Assembly (NCBI GenBank): GCA_947175605.1
Contig: CAMWNH010000005.1
Coordinates: forward strand, 1-64,000
Direction: 5' to 3'
Origin: an uncultured Porphyromonadaceae bacterium
Lineage (GTDB): Bacteria; Bacteroidota; Bacteroidia; Bacteroidales; Muribaculaceae
DNA length: 64,000 nt
Below the pieces are notes generated by a model. It saw nothing but the letters and a program-made list of their open reading frames with translations. It was not told the DNA's origin and made no database searches. The stretch's first letter is position 1; every line of letters starts with the position of its first letter. Shown piece by piece: positions 15,300-25,421 of the stretch. The position numbers and the translations under genes were made by a program.

Positions 15300-16583
15300 T
15301 TACTTATCGTCGTTGATCTGTTCGAAAATGAATGTATCGTCATCGTCTGCACCGCTGTAGCCCGGCACGTCGATATCATTGCCGTCAAAGCCCACGGAAT
15401 CATCATCTACGTCCACGTCGTCCCAGTCGATATCGTCGCCCCAGGAAGCAGCGTCAATGCGTCGCAGATCCTCGGCTTCCTCATCCGGCTCTTCGGGCGT
15501 GTGTTCGAATATGAACTCATCTTCCTCGCGCACACGATGGTGGCCGTCCAGCGGACGGTGGGTGATTTCGGAGGGCTCGATACGGTTGTTCTCATCGGTA
15601 ATGGCCTTCCACAGCATATCCTTAAGTTCAGTCAGGCCTTCACCGGTCACAGCCGAAATGAATACCGAGGGGACATCCGTGGGCACGGTCTTGGCTATCT
15701 CGTGCTTGAGTTCCTCGTCGAGGAGGTCGGTCTTTGTGATGGCCAGCACACGCTGCTTGTCCATCAGCTGCGGATTGAACTGTTCGAGTTCGCGCAACAG
15801 GATTCGGTATTGGGCGTCAATATCATCAGCATCGGCCGGAACCATGAACAGCAGCACGGCATTGCGTTCAATATGACGCAGGAAGCGCAGGCCCAGGCCC
15901 TTGCCCTCGCTGGCACCCTCGATGATACCGGGGATATCAGCCATGACGAAGGAGCGGTTGTCGCGATAGCTCACGATGCCCAGCTGCGGCTCCATAGTGG
16001 TGAAGGGATAGTCGGCAATCTTAGGCTCGGCAGCGGAGATGGCTGAAAGCAGAGTGCTCTTGCCCGCATTAGGGAAGCCCACGAGACCAACGTCGGCCAG
16101 CATTTTAAGCTCCAGTATGACAGATTTTTCAATGGCAGGCTCGCCGGGCTGAGCATAACGCGGAGTGCGATTTGTGGACGACTTGAAATGCCAGTTGCCC
16201 AGGCCGCCACGGCCGCCGCGCAGGAGCTTCACTTCCTGTCCGTCGTCCGTCACCTCGCAAAGATACTGGCCCGTCTCTGCATCGAAGACCACCGTACCGC
16301 AAGGCACCTCGATAATCTGGTCCTCGCCGTCCTTGCCGAACGAGCGACCTCCCGAGCCACTCTGGCCGTTGCCGGCAAAAATGTGTCTGCGGTAGCGCAG
16401 GGGCAGCAATGTCCACATATTGCGGTTGCCTTTGAGGATTATATGACCTCCCCGGCCGCCGTCGCCGCCGTCAGGACCGCCTTTGGGCACATATTTCGCA
16501 CGATAAAAATGACGCGAACCCGCACCGCCCTTACCCGAGCGGCAAAGTATCTTTACGTAGTCTATGAAATTGCTGTCTGCCAT
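15300..16583 (-). CDS. obg: GTPase Obg with long acidic C-terminal tail
   Basis: Obg/CgtA is an essential GTPase that acts on the 50S ribosomal subunit and links ribosome maturation to stress signals. The 427-residue protein has the glycine-rich Obg fold ([19 protein letters not shown]), then the G domain with [30 protein letters not shown] and TKTDL. From about residue 340 the tail is very acidic and contains two similar hydrophobic patches, [10 protein letters not shown] and [10 protein letters not shown], set in aspartate runs. Such a tail is long for the family but acidic Obg tails are known. It heads the obg-prmC-recX group. Confidence 0.95.
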   Translation of the reverse strand: MADSNFIDYVKILCRSGKGGAGSRHFYRAKYVPKGGPDGGDGGRGGHIILKGNRNMWTLLPLRYRRHIFAGNGQSGSGGRSFGKDGEDQIIEVPCGTVVFDAETGQYLCEVTDDGQEVKLLRGGRGGLGNWHFKSSTNRTPRYAQPGEPAIEKSVILELKMLADVGLVGFPNAGKSTLLSAISAAEPKIADYPFTTMEPQLGIVSYRDNRSFVMADIPGIIEGASEGKGLGLRFLRHIERNAVLLFMVPADADDIDAQYRILLRELEQFNPQLMDKQRVLAITKTDLLDEELKHEIAKTVPTDVPSVFISAVTGEGLTELKDMLWKAITDENNRIEPSEITHRPLDGHHRVREEDEFIFEHTPEEPDEEAEDLRRIDAASWGDDIDWDDVDVDDDSVGFDGNDIDVPGYSGADDDDTFIFEQINDDK

Positions 16584-16635
16584 AGTTGAAATTAGTGTGT
16601 TTTATGTTTCGGAATTAAAACGCCTTCAGTGCCGC

Positions 16636-17721
16636 TTAGGTTCGGGAATCCATGGCCCGGTGATGCTTCATAAGCTCGGAGGCCTGACGGAAATCCGTGG
16701 GCGAACCGACGTCTATCCACGTGCCTTTGATGGTATAGTGACACACGCGTGCACCTTCGGCGATGGCCTGTTCTATCAGGTCGGTGGCATCCGTGCGGGT
16801 TGCCGGTGCGATACGCCGCAGTATCCGGTTGTTGAAAATATAAATCCCGGCATTGGCATAGTGCGAATAGGTAGGCTTCTCCTCCAAGGCCACGACCCGT
16901 TCCGAGTCCGCGGGGTCGAAGCTTAGGATGGCGAATGGCACGCTCACCTGGAAAGGCACCGTGGCAATCGTGATGTCCGCACCCGTGTCGATATGACGGA
17001 GGTAGAGGTCTTCATAGGAAATCGAGGTCAGGAGATCGGAATTCATCACCAGGGTATCGCCATCGTCGAGCGCAACCGTCGTGAGGGCTACGGCACCGAT
17101 AGTGCCCAGCGGCTCGCGCTCGCGCACACACTTCACACGCAGGGCCCGGGGGCCGAAGGGCGATGCGAAATGCGCCTCGATCTGCTCGGCCAGATAGCGC
17201 GTGCACACCGTGATGTCGCGTATGCCGGCGGCCGCGAGGGCCTCGATGTTGTAGTCGATTATAGCCTTGCCCTCGATCTGCAGCAGGGGTTTGGGCGTGT
17301 CCAGCGTGAGCGGACGCAGACGCTCGCCCTTCCCACCGGCCATGAGCACGGCGCGCAGCGGGAGGAGCGTATGCGTGGACGTAAGGTCTATGATACGCAC
17401 GAGCGCTCCGTCGGCATCAATCTCGGGCACAAGCGCTATGCCTTTCTCGCGGCACTCGCGCAGGATCTCTATGCGACGGCGCGGCGAGTCGGCCAGCGAC
17501 AGATGCCGGAACTTCCGGCAACAGGCCTCCGCGACAGACGATTCGAGCGTCAGGCCCTGCAGGAGCCCGCGACGGATATCGCCATCGGTGAGGGTGCCGG
17601 TGACATGCGTACCGTCGAGCACGAACAGAGTCATGTGTGCTCGGTCGGTGAGCAGGTTCAGTCGGCCCAGGGCATCAATCAGGGAAGCCGTTTCGGCTAT
17701 GGTGTTCGTTTCCGTAATCAT
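16636..17721 (-). CDS. CBS-domain sugar nucleotidyltransferase (PtmE-like)
   Basis: The 361-residue protein joins an N-terminal CBS-domain pair (about residues 1-115) to a sugar-1-phosphate nucleotidyltransferase domain with LMAGGKGERLRPLTLDTPKP, VMNSDLLTSI and a C-terminal GTWIDVGSPTDF. This architecture is that of PtmE, the glucosamine-1-phosphate guanylyltransferase of legionaminic acid synthesis, and of related enzymes in nonulosonate loci. It overlaps the CMP-sugar synthetase by four bases, completing a neuC-neuA-ptmE order. The exact nucleotide and sugar cannot be read from sequence. Confidence 0.8.
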   Translation of the reverse strand: MITETNTIAETASLIDALGRLNLLTDRAHMTLFVLDGTHVTGTLTDGDIRRGLLQGLTLESSVAEACCRKFRHLSLADSPRRRIEILRECREKGIALVPEIDADGALVRIIDLTSTHTLLPLRAVLMAGGKGERLRPLTLDTPKPLLQIEGKAIIDYNIEALAAAGIRDITVCTRYLAEQIEAHFASPFGPRALRVKCVREREPLGTIGAVALTTVALDDGDTLVMNSDLLTSISYEDLYLRHIDTGADITIATVPFQVSVPFAILSFDPADSERVVALEEKPTYSHYANAGIYIFNNRILRRIAPATRTDATDLIEQAIAEGARVCHYTIKGTWIDVGSPTDFRQASELMKHHRAMDSRT

Positions 17722-18437
17722 TTGGCTATATCGGATATTTGAGCCTCGGCGAGCATCCAGTCGGCCGGAGTGTCCAGATCGAGGCTACGGTTACGGGGCA
17801 TCACATAAGGCAGTCGCACGGGGAATTCGCCCAATGTCATGCGGCGTATGGATTCGGGGCGTATCACATATACCGCGCCATTGTATTCCCACACGGGTGG
17901 CGCATCCTGACGGCGGGTGTAGAGTCCCGACCCCTTGCATACATGCAGGATGCCGTCGGGCCCCGTCTCGAAGAGATTGTAGTAGGGATTGGCGGCGCTC
18001 TCGCATACGCTCACCACCATATCAGGATTCCCGGACGAGGAGGCGTAGAGCTCGCAGGCGCCGAGAATGTCGGCTGACGTGCGGAAGGGGCTCGTGGGCT
18101 GGAGCAGTACTACGGTATCGTAGTCTATGCCACGGGCATCGGCCCAATCCATCACATCAAGAATCACTTCTCGCGAACCGGCCGTGTCCGTAGCTAACTC
18201 GGCAGGACGCATATAGTCCACCGTAAGCCCAAGCGCACGACCTGCTTCCGCTATTTCCGAATCGTCGGTGGAGAGAATTATTCGCTCTAAATCACAGGCC
18301 GGGCCCAGGGCCTCCTTAGCCGCGTCCACAGTCCACGCCAGGAGGGGACGACCGCCCAGAGGCTTGATATTCTTGCGTGGAATTCCCTTGCTGCCTCCGC
18401 GGGCAGGAATCACGAAAAGTGGAAGGAGCTGCTTCAT
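17718..18437 (-). CDS. CMP-nonulosonate cytidylyltransferase (NeuA/LegF-like)
   Basis: The enzyme activates a nonulosonic acid such as legionaminic or N-acetylneuraminic acid with CTP to give the CMP-sugar donor. The 239-residue product has the nucleotide-binding motif IPARGGSKGIPRKNIKPLGG, the LSTDDSEIAEAGRALG segment, QPTSPFRT, and a C-terminal LDLDTPADWMLAE that is typical of CMP-sialate synthetases. It lies in an overlapping ATGA chain between the NeuC-like and PtmE-like genes. Whether the substrate is sialic or legionaminic acid is open. The PtmE-like and LegB-like partners favour the latter. Confidence 0.88.
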   Translation of the reverse strand: MKQLLPLFVIPARGGSKGIPRKNIKPLGGRPLLAWTVDAAKEALGPACDLERIILSTDDSEIAEAGRALGLTVDYMRPAELATDTAGSREVILDVMDWADARGIDYDTVVLLQPTSPFRTSADILGACELYASSSGNPDMVVSVCESAANPYYNLFETGPDGILHVCKGSGLYTRRQDAPPVWEYNGAVYVIRPESIRRMTLGEFPVRLPYVMPRNRSLDLDTPADWMLAEAQISDIAK

Positions 18438-19615
18438 ATATCGTAAAATTTTTTAGGCTCGCAGGGCAGCGATGCGGCGAAGTCGCGCACGGCCCGCACC
18501 TGAAGGTCCAGCGTATCGGCCTTGTAATATGGATTAGCTATCTCGGGCAAGCGGCGTTTCATTTCCGGCGAGAGAGCATAGCGGATAGCCCCGGCGATTT
18601 CCTTGCGCGAATCGCCGCAGTGAATCACGGATTCAGCCGCAATCCGCCCCCTTTGCCGCATGCCTATATCCACCGTGGGAATGTGGAACGAGGGCACTTC
18701 GACTATGCCGCTGGATGAGTTTCCGGCGCAGAGATCGGCGCACGCAAGCAGGGATAAATAGCGCCGCATTCCCAGCGAGCGGACGGCAAGCACACGTGGT
18801 CTGGCGGCTGCATAATTCTGTATTTCAGCGATGATTTCCTCGGAGCGGGCGTCGTTGTTGGGATATGTTATCACGGACGTGAGCTCCGGAAACTCATCGA
18901 GCGCGGCCAGCAGTTCGCGCACACGCGCGGCCGGCGATTCTCCGCTGTCGAGCGTGGCAGGATGGTAGGTCACCACGGCCACGGGGCCGGAGCTAAGCGA
19001 GAAGCCCAGATCGTGCTCAAGCTCCGAACGCGAAAGCCGAGCCACGTGCAGGGCATTCCACACGCCAATGGCTCCGGTGTTTATGACGCGCGACGGATCT
19101 TCGCCAAGCTGTATCACACGCCGGCGATAAGCCTCCGTAGCCGTAAGATGGAGGGTGGACAGTTTGGTCACGGCATGGCGGATCGAATCATCCACCGCTC
19201 CCTCGGAGATTTCGCCACCGGCGATGTGCACAATCGGAATATTCATCAGCGCGGCCGCCGAGGCCACGCCCAAAATCTCATAGCGATCGCCGAGAAGCAC
19301 CACAATATCGGGCCGGAGAGACTCGAAAGCGTCGGCCATTGCCGACGTGCAACGCGCCAGTGCGCGCACCCGCGAAGCCTCGTCGGACCCTTCCACGCGC
19401 ATGTCGGCACACAGGGGTTCGAATCCGTCGTGACGGATTTCATCCACGGTCATGCCGTATTCAGGCAAAAGGTGCATATTGGTGGCGACGACGCTCACCT
19501 CAAGTTCGGGCGCGCCGTCGCGCAATACTCTTGCCAGAGGTGAGAGCAGCCCCCAGTCGGCACGGGTGCTCGACACAAAAACCACACGATGCACCGAACA
19601 CAAACTATCGGCCAT
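18434..19615 (-). CDS. Hydrolysing UDP/GDP-GlcNAc(-like) 2-epimerase (NeuC/LegG-like)
   Basis: The enzyme releases a ManNAc-type sugar from a nucleotide sugar, giving the substrate for the NeuB-like synthase. The 393-residue product has STRADWGLLSPLARVL near the N-terminus, LLGDRYEILGVASAA, HIAGGEISEGAVDDSIRHA (the family signature around the catalytic residues) and GNSSSGIVEVPSF near the C-terminus. The ATG at 19615 is used, since the codon before it is only GTG. It is the first gene of the three-gene group and is separated by only a few bases from the TM2 gene upstream. Confidence 0.88.
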   Translation of the reverse strand: MADSLCSVHRVVFVSSTRADWGLLSPLARVLRDGAPELEVSVVATNMHLLPEYGMTVDEIRHDGFEPLCADMRVEGSDEASRVRALARCTSAMADAFESLRPDIVVLLGDRYEILGVASAAALMNIPIVHIAGGEISEGAVDDSIRHAVTKLSTLHLTATEAYRRRVIQLGEDPSRVINTGAIGVWNALHVARLSRSELEHDLGFSLSSGPVAVVTYHPATLDSGESPAARVRELLAALDEFPELTSVITYPNNDARSEEIIAEIQNYAAARPRVLAVRSLGMRRYLSLLACADLCAGNSSSGIVEVPSFHIPTVDIGMRQRGRIAAESVIHCGDSRKEIAGAIRYALSPEMKRRLPEIANPYYKADTLDLQVRAVRDFAASLPCEPKKFYDI

Positions 19616-19627
19616 CACGTGCGGGAA

Positions 19628-20038
19628 TCAAAAAATGGGGAAGGTCGATGTGCTGTAGACGTATTTTCTTTCGAACTCCTCGTCAGTCATCATCAGCATC
19701 ATGATACCCTGAATCAGAGTGACGATGCCCCACAGTCCGCAAGTAACGATGGACAGCAGGATAGTGATAACACCTGCTACGGGCTTGTCGAGGATGAAAT
19801 ATTGGACGCCTAATGTGCCCACAATGATAGCGCAGATACCGGCAATGAGCTTCTTGTTGTCAACAGCATTGTTCGAGGCTCCGTTGATCATACCCATCAG
19901 TTCGGGATAATTGTAGAGCGGCGACCAATTGACGCCGTCGACACTCACGGGTGTATTCTCATTCACTTTGTACGCAGCCACTTGCGATGCCGTCATGGGG
20001 CCAACGCAGTTGCCGTTGAAGGTAATATAGTACATCAT
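19628..20038 (-). CDS. GYF-2/TM2 domain membrane protein
   Basis: The 136-residue protein starts with a GYF_2-like domain (NGNCVGPMTASQVAAYKV, then VDGVNWSPLYNYPELM). It continues into a TM2 domain of two hydrophobic spans, with LIAGICAIIVGTLGVQYFILDK and VTCGLWGIVTLIQGIMMLMM. This combination is common in Bacteroidota and is of unknown function; GYF-type folds usually bind short peptides. The start at 20038 is preferred over the track start at 20077, which runs into the promoter. It is divergent from floA. Confidence 0.8.
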   Translation of the reverse strand: MMYYITFNGNCVGPMTASQVAAYKVNENTPVSVDGVNWSPLYNYPELMGMINGASNNAVDNKKLIAGICAIIVGTLGVQYFILDKPVAGVITILLSIVTCGLWGIVTLIQGIMMLMMTDEEFERKYVYSTSTFPIF

Positions 20039-20063
20039 AGCTAAAAAGTATTTTTCTATCTTG

Positions 20064-20095
20064 CAAAGATAATACAAATTTTTTGAGTATATTTG
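20064..20095. promoter_or_regulatory. Divergent promoters for the TM2 gene and floA
   Basis: The minus strand shows TATCTTTG (20071-20064) for the TM2 gene, and the plus strand shows TATATTTG (20088-20095) for floA. Both match the TAnnTTTG box and are 16 bases apart, so the two transcripts may compete. Clear -33 boxes were not found. Confidence 0.55.
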
Positions 20096-20122
20096 TGCAC
20101 TGAACCAAAATTATCCGTAAAA

Positions 20123-21109
20123 ATGGAACTTACAGTGATATTGCTTGCCATAGCGGTGATCGTACTGCTGGCAGTCTTCTTCTATTATTGCCCCTTCTTC
20201 CTATGGATTTCGGCCCGCGTGAGCGGTGTGCGTATCTCGCTGATGCAGCTTGTGCTGATGCGAATCCGTCAGGTGCCGGCCACGGTGATAGTCCGCGCAC
20301 TGATCGAAGCTCACAAGGCTGGCCTGAACGATGTGACGCGCGATGATCTCGAGGCCCACTACCTTGCCGGCGGCAATGTGGAGCGCGTGGTGCATGCGCT
20401 CGTATCGGCTTCGAAAGCCAACATCGACCTTGGCTTCAAGATGGCTACGGCAATAGACCTTGCAGGCCGCGACGTATTCCAGGCCGTGCAGATGAGCGTA
20501 AATCCCAAAGTCATCGACACTCCTCCCGTGACGGCAGTGGCCAAGGACGGCATTCAGCTTATCGCAAAAGCACGCGTGACCGTGCGTGCCAATATCCGTC
20601 AGCTCGTGGGCGGCGCCGGTGAGGATACGGTTCTTGCCCGCGTGGGCGAAGGCATTGTATCGTGCATCGGTTCGTCCGAAAGCCACAAGCAGGTGCTCGA
20701 AAATCCTGACTCTATTTCCAAGCTCGTGCTGAGCAAGGGACTGGACTCGGGCACGGCCTTTGAAATCCTATCCATCGACATCGCCGACATCGACATAGGC
20801 CGCAACATCGGCGCAACCCTGCAGATCGACCAGGCCCAGGCCGACAAAAACATCGCACAGGCCAAGGCAGAAGAACGCCGAGCAATGGCTATCGCCCGCG
20901 AACAGGAGATGAAGGCTCTGGCGCAAGAGGCCCGCGCGAAAGTAATCGAAGCAGAATGCGAGCTGCCCAAGGCTATGGCACAGGCATTCCTCAGCGGAAA
21001 TCTCGGCATCATGGACTACTACCGGATGAAGAACATGGAAGCCGACACGACCATGCGCGAGAACCTCGGACGTCCTGCCGAAGGTCCCGCCACGATTAAC
21101 AAGAAGTAA
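20123..21109 (+). CDS. floA: Flotillin-like protein FloA
   Basis: FloA forms oligomers in membrane microdomains and affects membrane fluidity and protein assembly. The 328-residue product has an N-terminal membrane hairpin ([21 protein letters not shown]), a PHB-type domain (about residues 60-230) and a coiled-coil tail rich in Ala, Glu and Lys ([20 protein letters not shown]). It ends in a short proline-glycine segment. The start at 20123 ([10 protein letters not shown]) is chosen over the track start, which overlaps the promoter. It is followed after four bases by cstA. Confidence 0.93.
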   Translation: MELTVILLAIAVIVLLAVFFYYCPFFLWISARVSGVRISLMQLVLMRIRQVPATVIVRALIEAHKAGLNDVTRDDLEAHYLAGGNVERVVHALVSASKANIDLGFKMATAIDLAGRDVFQAVQMSVNPKVIDTPPVTAVAKDGIQLIAKARVTVRANIRQLVGGAGEDTVLARVGEGIVSCIGSSESHKQVLENPDSISKLVLSKGLDSGTAFEILSIDIADIDIGRNIGATLQIDQAQADKNIAQAKAEERRAMAIAREQEMKALAQEARAKVIEAECELPKAMAQAFLSGNLGIMDYYRMKNMEADTTMRENLGRPAEGPATINKK

Positions 21110-21113
21110 ATCA

Positions 21114-22550
21114 ATGACTGCATTTCTCATAGCCCTCGCCGTCCTGGTGGGGGGCTATTTCGTATATGGCCTTATAGCCGAGAAGATTTTCGGAGTCGAA
21201 CCGCAGCGGGAGACTCCGGCGCTGCGCCGTGCCGATGGCGTGGACTTTGTGCCCATGCCCACATGGAGGGTATTTCTGATTCAGTTCCTGAACATAGCCG
21301 GCCTCGGCCCGATTTTCGGCGCCATCATGGGCGTGATGTTCGGTCCGGCGGCATTCATCTGGATTGTGGCCGGCACTATTTTCGGGGGAGCCGTGCACGA
21401 CTTCATCTCGGCCATGATGTCGCTACGTCACGACGGCGAGAGCCTTCCGGAGATCGTAGGACGTGAACTCGGCCCTGTAATCAAACAGATTATGCGTGTT
21501 GTGTCAGTGGTGCTTCTCGTTCTCGTAGGTGCGGTATTCGTGCTCACGCCCGCCGGTCTGCTCGCGGACATGACGCCGCAGTGGGCCGGAACACTATTCT
21601 GGACCAGCGCTATTTTCCTCTATTACATGCTCGCTACCGTACTACCGGTCGATAAGCTCATCGGAAGGCTCTATCCCGTTTTCGGCTTTGCCTTGCTCTT
21701 TATGGCCGGCGGCCTCCTGGTGGTTCTACTAAGCGGCTCCGTATCCATTCCCGACGGCTTCTCCGACGGGCTTTACAGCCGGTCGGGCAGCGGACATCCG
21801 ATATTCCCTATGATGTTCGTGAGCATTGCCTGCGGCGCTATTTCGGGCTTCCACGCCACACAATCGCCCATGATGACGCGCTGTCTGAAAAACGAGAAGC
21901 TTGCTCGCCCCATCTTCTACGGAGCAATGGTGGCCGAGGGCATCGTGGCTCTTGTTTGGGCAGCTGCGGCCATCGCATTTACCGGCAGTTACGAAGGACT
22001 TCACGCATACATGGCCTCGCACTCCGGCGCCGGCGCGCTGGTGCATGAGCTGTCGGTGGATTGGCTCGGTGCTTTCGGGGGCTTCCTGGCTCTTTTGGGT
22101 GTAATAGCCGCACCCATTACCACGGGCGACACGGCGCTGCGTTCAGCGCGGCTTATCATCGCGGATGCCGCGAAGGTCGATCAAAAGCCCGTGTGGAAGC
22201 GTCTGCTCGTATGCATTCCTATCTTTGCAGCCACATTCGGCTTGATGCTTATAGACTTTAACGTGCTATGGCGCTACTTCGCGTGGACCAACCAGACTCT
22301 CGCCGCCTTCACGCTGTGGGCGTGCACTTTCTATCTCGCTCGCAAGCGTAAATTCTACTGGATCACACTTATTCCGGCGCTGTTCATGACCGTTGTGGTG
22401 ATGAGTTATATCATTTTCGCGCCTCGGCCCGAAGGGTTTGGGATGCCGCTCGCGTGGGGCATCGCAAGCGGCCTGCTGATAGACGCTGTATGTTGTGCGG
22501 CCTTTGTGCGCCATCTGCGTATGCGCGCCGCCACGGCCAAAGCTAACTGA
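21114..22550 (+). CDS. Carbon starvation CstA-family transporter
   Basis: CstA-family proteins are inner-membrane transporters; E. coli CstA and BtsT take up pyruvate or peptides. The 478-residue protein has about fourteen hydrophobic spans. It shows the N-terminal family block GIDFVPM-like DGVDFVPMPTWRVFLIQFLN, AGLGPIFGAIMG, GTIFGGAVHDF and a later GFHATQSPMMTRCLKNE. It is shorter than the 700-residue E. coli protein, as is usual in anaerobes. The gene follows floA closely and is followed by the PHP phosphatase. Confidence 0.88.
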   Translation: MTAFLIALAVLVGGYFVYGLIAEKIFGVEPQRETPALRRADGVDFVPMPTWRVFLIQFLNIAGLGPIFGAIMGVMFGPAAFIWIVAGTIFGGAVHDFISAMMSLRHDGESLPEIVGRELGPVIKQIMRVVSVVLLVLVGAVFVLTPAGLLADMTPQWAGTLFWTSAIFLYYMLATVLPVDKLIGRLYPVFGFALLFMAGGLLVVLLSGSVSIPDGFSDGLYSRSGSGHPIFPMMFVSIACGAISGFHATQSPMMTRCLKNEKLARPIFYGAMVAEGIVALVWAAAAIAFTGSYEGLHAYMASHSGAGALVHELSVDWLGAFGGFLALLGVIAAPITTGDTALRSARLIIADAAKVDQKPVWKRLLVCIPIFAATFGLMLIDFNVLWRYFAWTNQTLAAFTLWACTFYLARKRKFYWITLIPALFMTVVVMSYIIFAPRPEGFGMPLAWGIASGLLIDAVCCAAFVRHLRMRAATAKAN

Positions 22551-22559
22551 TTGCTATCT

Positions 22560-23384
22560 ATGGATATCGTCACTGAACTCAAGGATTCCAAACTATACAC
22601 CCTGCACAGCCATACGCAGTTTTGCGACGGACATGCGACAATGGAAGCCATGGCCCGCGCGGCTCTGGCCGAAGGCTTCACGCACTACGGATTCTCGCCC
22701 CACTCTCCTGTGCCGATCGATTCGCCATGCAATATGCGGGCCGAGGATGTGCCTGCATATCTTGCGGAAGTGATGCGTATCCGCGACCTGTATGGCGACC
22801 GCTGCCACTTCTATGCAGGCATGGAGATTGACTATCTCGGACCTGACTGGGGCCCTGCGAATGATTATTTCAGGGGACTACCGTTGGATTACCGCATAGG
22901 ATCCGTGCATTTCATACCTACGCAAGAAGGCGTACTGACGGATATCGACGGCAGTATCGACCGCTTCCGCGAGCGTGTGATACACGACTTCCACGGCGAC
23001 CTGCGATATGTGGTGGATACATTTTTCGCCCACACGCTCGACATGGTGTATGCCGGAGGATTCGACATCATCGGACATGTCGACAAAATCGGACTTCGCG
23101 CCTCTGTATGTCAGCCGGGCATAGAGCAGGAGCACTTCTATCAGCAGCATCTCGAGAATCTCATCGACTCCATAGTCGAGGCAGGTCTGATTGTCGAACT
23201 CAATACAAAATCGTATAAAGACCAGCTGCGGATGTTCCCGGACATCCCTCTGCTGCGAAAATTCATAGAACGGCGTGTTCCTGTAATAGTCAACAGTGAC
23301 GCACATCGCCCCGAGCGCGTGAATGCTTCCCGGCTTCAGGGCCTGGCAATGGTGGAACGTATCAAAGAAGAGCTGCATCAATGA
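22560..23384 (+). CDS. PHP-family histidinol-phosphatase-like enzyme
   Basis: The 274-residue protein shows the PHP metal-site motifs: HSHTQFCDGHATMEAMARAA at the N-terminus, AGMEIDYLG, GSVHFIP, FDIIGHVDKIG and VNSDAHRPE at the C-terminus. These supply the histidine, aspartate and glutamate ligands of a trinuclear metal centre. HisJ-type histidinol phosphatase is the closest named class; no other his gene is nearby, so the substrate could be another phosphate ester. The start at 22560 is an ATG; the track begins at TTG nine bases earlier. It overlaps the U32 gene by four bases. Confidence 0.85.
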   Translation: MDIVTELKDSKLYTLHSHTQFCDGHATMEAMARAALAEGFTHYGFSPHSPVPIDSPCNMRAEDVPAYLAEVMRIRDLYGDRCHFYAGMEIDYLGPDWGPANDYFRGLPLDYRIGSVHFIPTQEGVLTDIDGSIDRFRERVIHDFHGDLRYVVDTFFAHTLDMVYAGGFDIIGHVDKIGLRASVCQPGIEQEHFYQQHLENLIDSIVEAGLIVELNTKSYKDQLRMFPDIPLLRKFIERRVPVIVNSDAHRPERVNASRLQGLAMVERIKEELHQ

Positions 23385-25255
23385 GCAAGGAGCCTGTAAA
23401 ACTTGAACTTCTGGCGCCCGCAAGGACAGCAGAAGTGGCCATAGAAGCCATCCGGCATGGCGCCGATGCCGTGTATATCGGCGGTCCTGCCTTTGGCGCG
23501 CGTGCAGCGGCAGGTAATTCTATCGAGGATATACGCAAGGTCGTGGAATATGCACACAGCTACCACGCACGAGTGTACGTGACTGTGAACACGATACTGT
23601 ATCCTGATGAAATAGAGGATGCCAAAGCTCTTGTCCACAAGCTGTATGAGGCGGGCGTGGACGCTCTGATAGTTCAGGATATGGCATTTATTGAGATGCG
23701 CGATCAGCTCCCCCCCATCGCACTTCACGCGAGCACACAGTGCGATATCCGCACTCCCGAAAAAGCTGTCGCACTGGCCAATGCAGGCTTCGAGCAACTT
23801 GTGCTCCCGCGCGAATTAAGCCTTGAAGAAACTCGGATAGTACGGAGCGCCGTGCCGCCGAAGGTCGAGCTGGAGGCTTTTGTGCATGGGGCACTATGCG
23901 TGAGCTATAGCGGTGACTGTCAAGCCGGGTTCATTGCCAACGGCCGAAGCGCCAATCGAGGCGAATGTCCGCAGATGTGCCGTCTGCCCTACTCTCTTAC
24001 GGATGCCCGGGGAAATGAACTTGCGCCGGCGGCCCACTACCTCTCCCTCAAAGACTTGAAACGCATCGACAGCCTGCGCGAAATGGCTGATGCTGGTGTG
24101 ACCTCATTCAAAATCGAAGGACGCCTGAAAGATGAAAGCTATGTCAAGAATGTCGTTGCCGCATACTCTGCTGCAATGGACCGTCTGGTAGCCGAAAGCA
24201 GAGGAAAATACGTGCGCCGTTCGCACGGACACTCTTCACCGGGCTTCAAGCCGGACATAGACCGAACTTTCAATCGCGGCTACACACCATATTTTCTGAA
24301 CGGACGTCCTTCCAACGGTTTCAGAATGGCCTCCATGGCTTCTCCCAAATGGGCAGGTCGCGCCGTGGCGCGTGTGCTTTCCGCACCTGACCCCCGAAAA
24401 GGCGGGAGCGTGGAGGTGGAAGCCTTTGATACATTGAATAATGGTGATGGCCTGACATTCACGCGCAGCGATGGAAGTTTCGAAGGCTTTCGACTCAACC
24501 GTGTGGAGGGTTGCAGAATCTTCCCTGCTTCCCCCGTGGCGCTTAAGCCCGGAATGACTCTATTCCGCAACGTGGACAAGGCCTTCATGGACAGCCTCGA
24601 ACGTAACGCCACACGGCGTACGATCCCGGTGGATATAACATTGCAACGCGGTGAAAAGAAGGATGAAATCACACTCACAATTCTTGCACCGGAAGGACTG
24701 CAGGGCAAGGCAAGCATGACTTGCGAGTACCAACAGGCCCGTACGGAGCAGGAAGCAGCGCGCCGACGCGTGCTCGAAAAGCTGGGAGACAGCGAGTTCG
24801 AGCTTCACGAGCTCCACGACACCCTCGGAGACAGCTTCGTGGCGGCATCATTGCTCAGCGATCTGCGCCGACGCGCGGTGTCGGAGCTTCAGAAAGCGTA
24901 TGCCAACGCTCTTCCCGAGCCGGCGAAGCCGAGCCCCGGAGGAGATTCAAGCTTTGACGCGGAGCTTGATTATCACGCCAATGTGTCCAATCCTCTGGCT
25001 CGGAAGTTTTATGAAGACCATGGCTCAAGCGTAAATGAGGAGGCCGTGGAGCGCCATCGTCCGTCGGGACCAATGCGTGTTATGACCACGCGCTATTGTC
25101 TTCGCCGTGAGCTGGGCGAATGTCTGCGCGAAAATTGCAGGAGACGTCTTCCCGACGGCCCCCTATATCTGCGGAGCACCGAAGGCACCTCCGTCCGCTA
25201 CCGCCTGAAATTCGACTGCAACACCTGCCAAATGGAAGTCTGGACCACAGAGTGA
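23381..25255 (+). CDS. U32-family peptidase-like protein (RlhA/PrtC type)
   Basis: The 624-residue protein has the U32 core: LELLAPARTAEVAIEAIRHG, a DAVYIGG block, and EAFVHGALCVSYSGDCQAGF with the cysteine cluster CPQMCRLPYSL. A DUF3656-like and C-terminal extension follows, with a late cysteine set (CLRENCRRRL and FDCNTCQME). The cysteines fit a 4Fe-4S cluster. RlhA members hydroxylate 23S rRNA, and older work called the family collagenases. Either name is only a family guess here. It is the last gene of a floA-cstA-PHP-U32 run. Confidence 0.85.
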   Translation: MSKEPVKLELLAPARTAEVAIEAIRHGADAVYIGGPAFGARAAAGNSIEDIRKVVEYAHSYHARVYVTVNTILYPDEIEDAKALVHKLYEAGVDALIVQDMAFIEMRDQLPPIALHASTQCDIRTPEKAVALANAGFEQLVLPRELSLEETRIVRSAVPPKVELEAFVHGALCVSYSGDCQAGFIANGRSANRGECPQMCRLPYSLTDARGNELAPAAHYLSLKDLKRIDSLREMADAGVTSFKIEGRLKDESYVKNVVAAYSAAMDRLVAESRGKYVRRSHGHSSPGFKPDIDRTFNRGYTPYFLNGRPSNGFRMASMASPKWAGRAVARVLSAPDPRKGGSVEVEAFDTLNNGDGLTFTRSDGSFEGFRLNRVEGCRIFPASPVALKPGMTLFRNVDKAFMDSLERNATRRTIPVDITLQRGEKKDEITLTILAPEGLQGKASMTCEYQQARTEQEAARRRVLEKLGDSEFELHELHDTLGDSFVAASLLSDLRRRAVSELQKAYANALPEPAKPSPGGDSSFDAELDYHANVSNPLARKFYEDHGSSVNEEAVERHRPSGPMRVMTTRYCLRRELGECLRENCRRRLPDGPLYLRSTEGTSVRYRLKFDCNTCQMEVWTTE

Positions 25256-25421
25256 GAGGCTAATTGCTGATAGTAAAATCGGGCCCGGGATTATTGTATT
25301 TTATGTAAAATAAGGCATTCCGAGCCTCGATTTTTTGTAGAATAGTGCAGTCTGCTTCTCTATTATGTGTAAATTTTTCCGTACTAAAACTTACATAAGG
25401 TCTGATCGAGGAGGAATGCAC

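Noticed and set aside
14068-15360. A 430-codon plus-strand ORF over recX and prmC
   Set aside because: Shadow of two well-supported minus-strand genes with family motifs; the translation is not protein-like.
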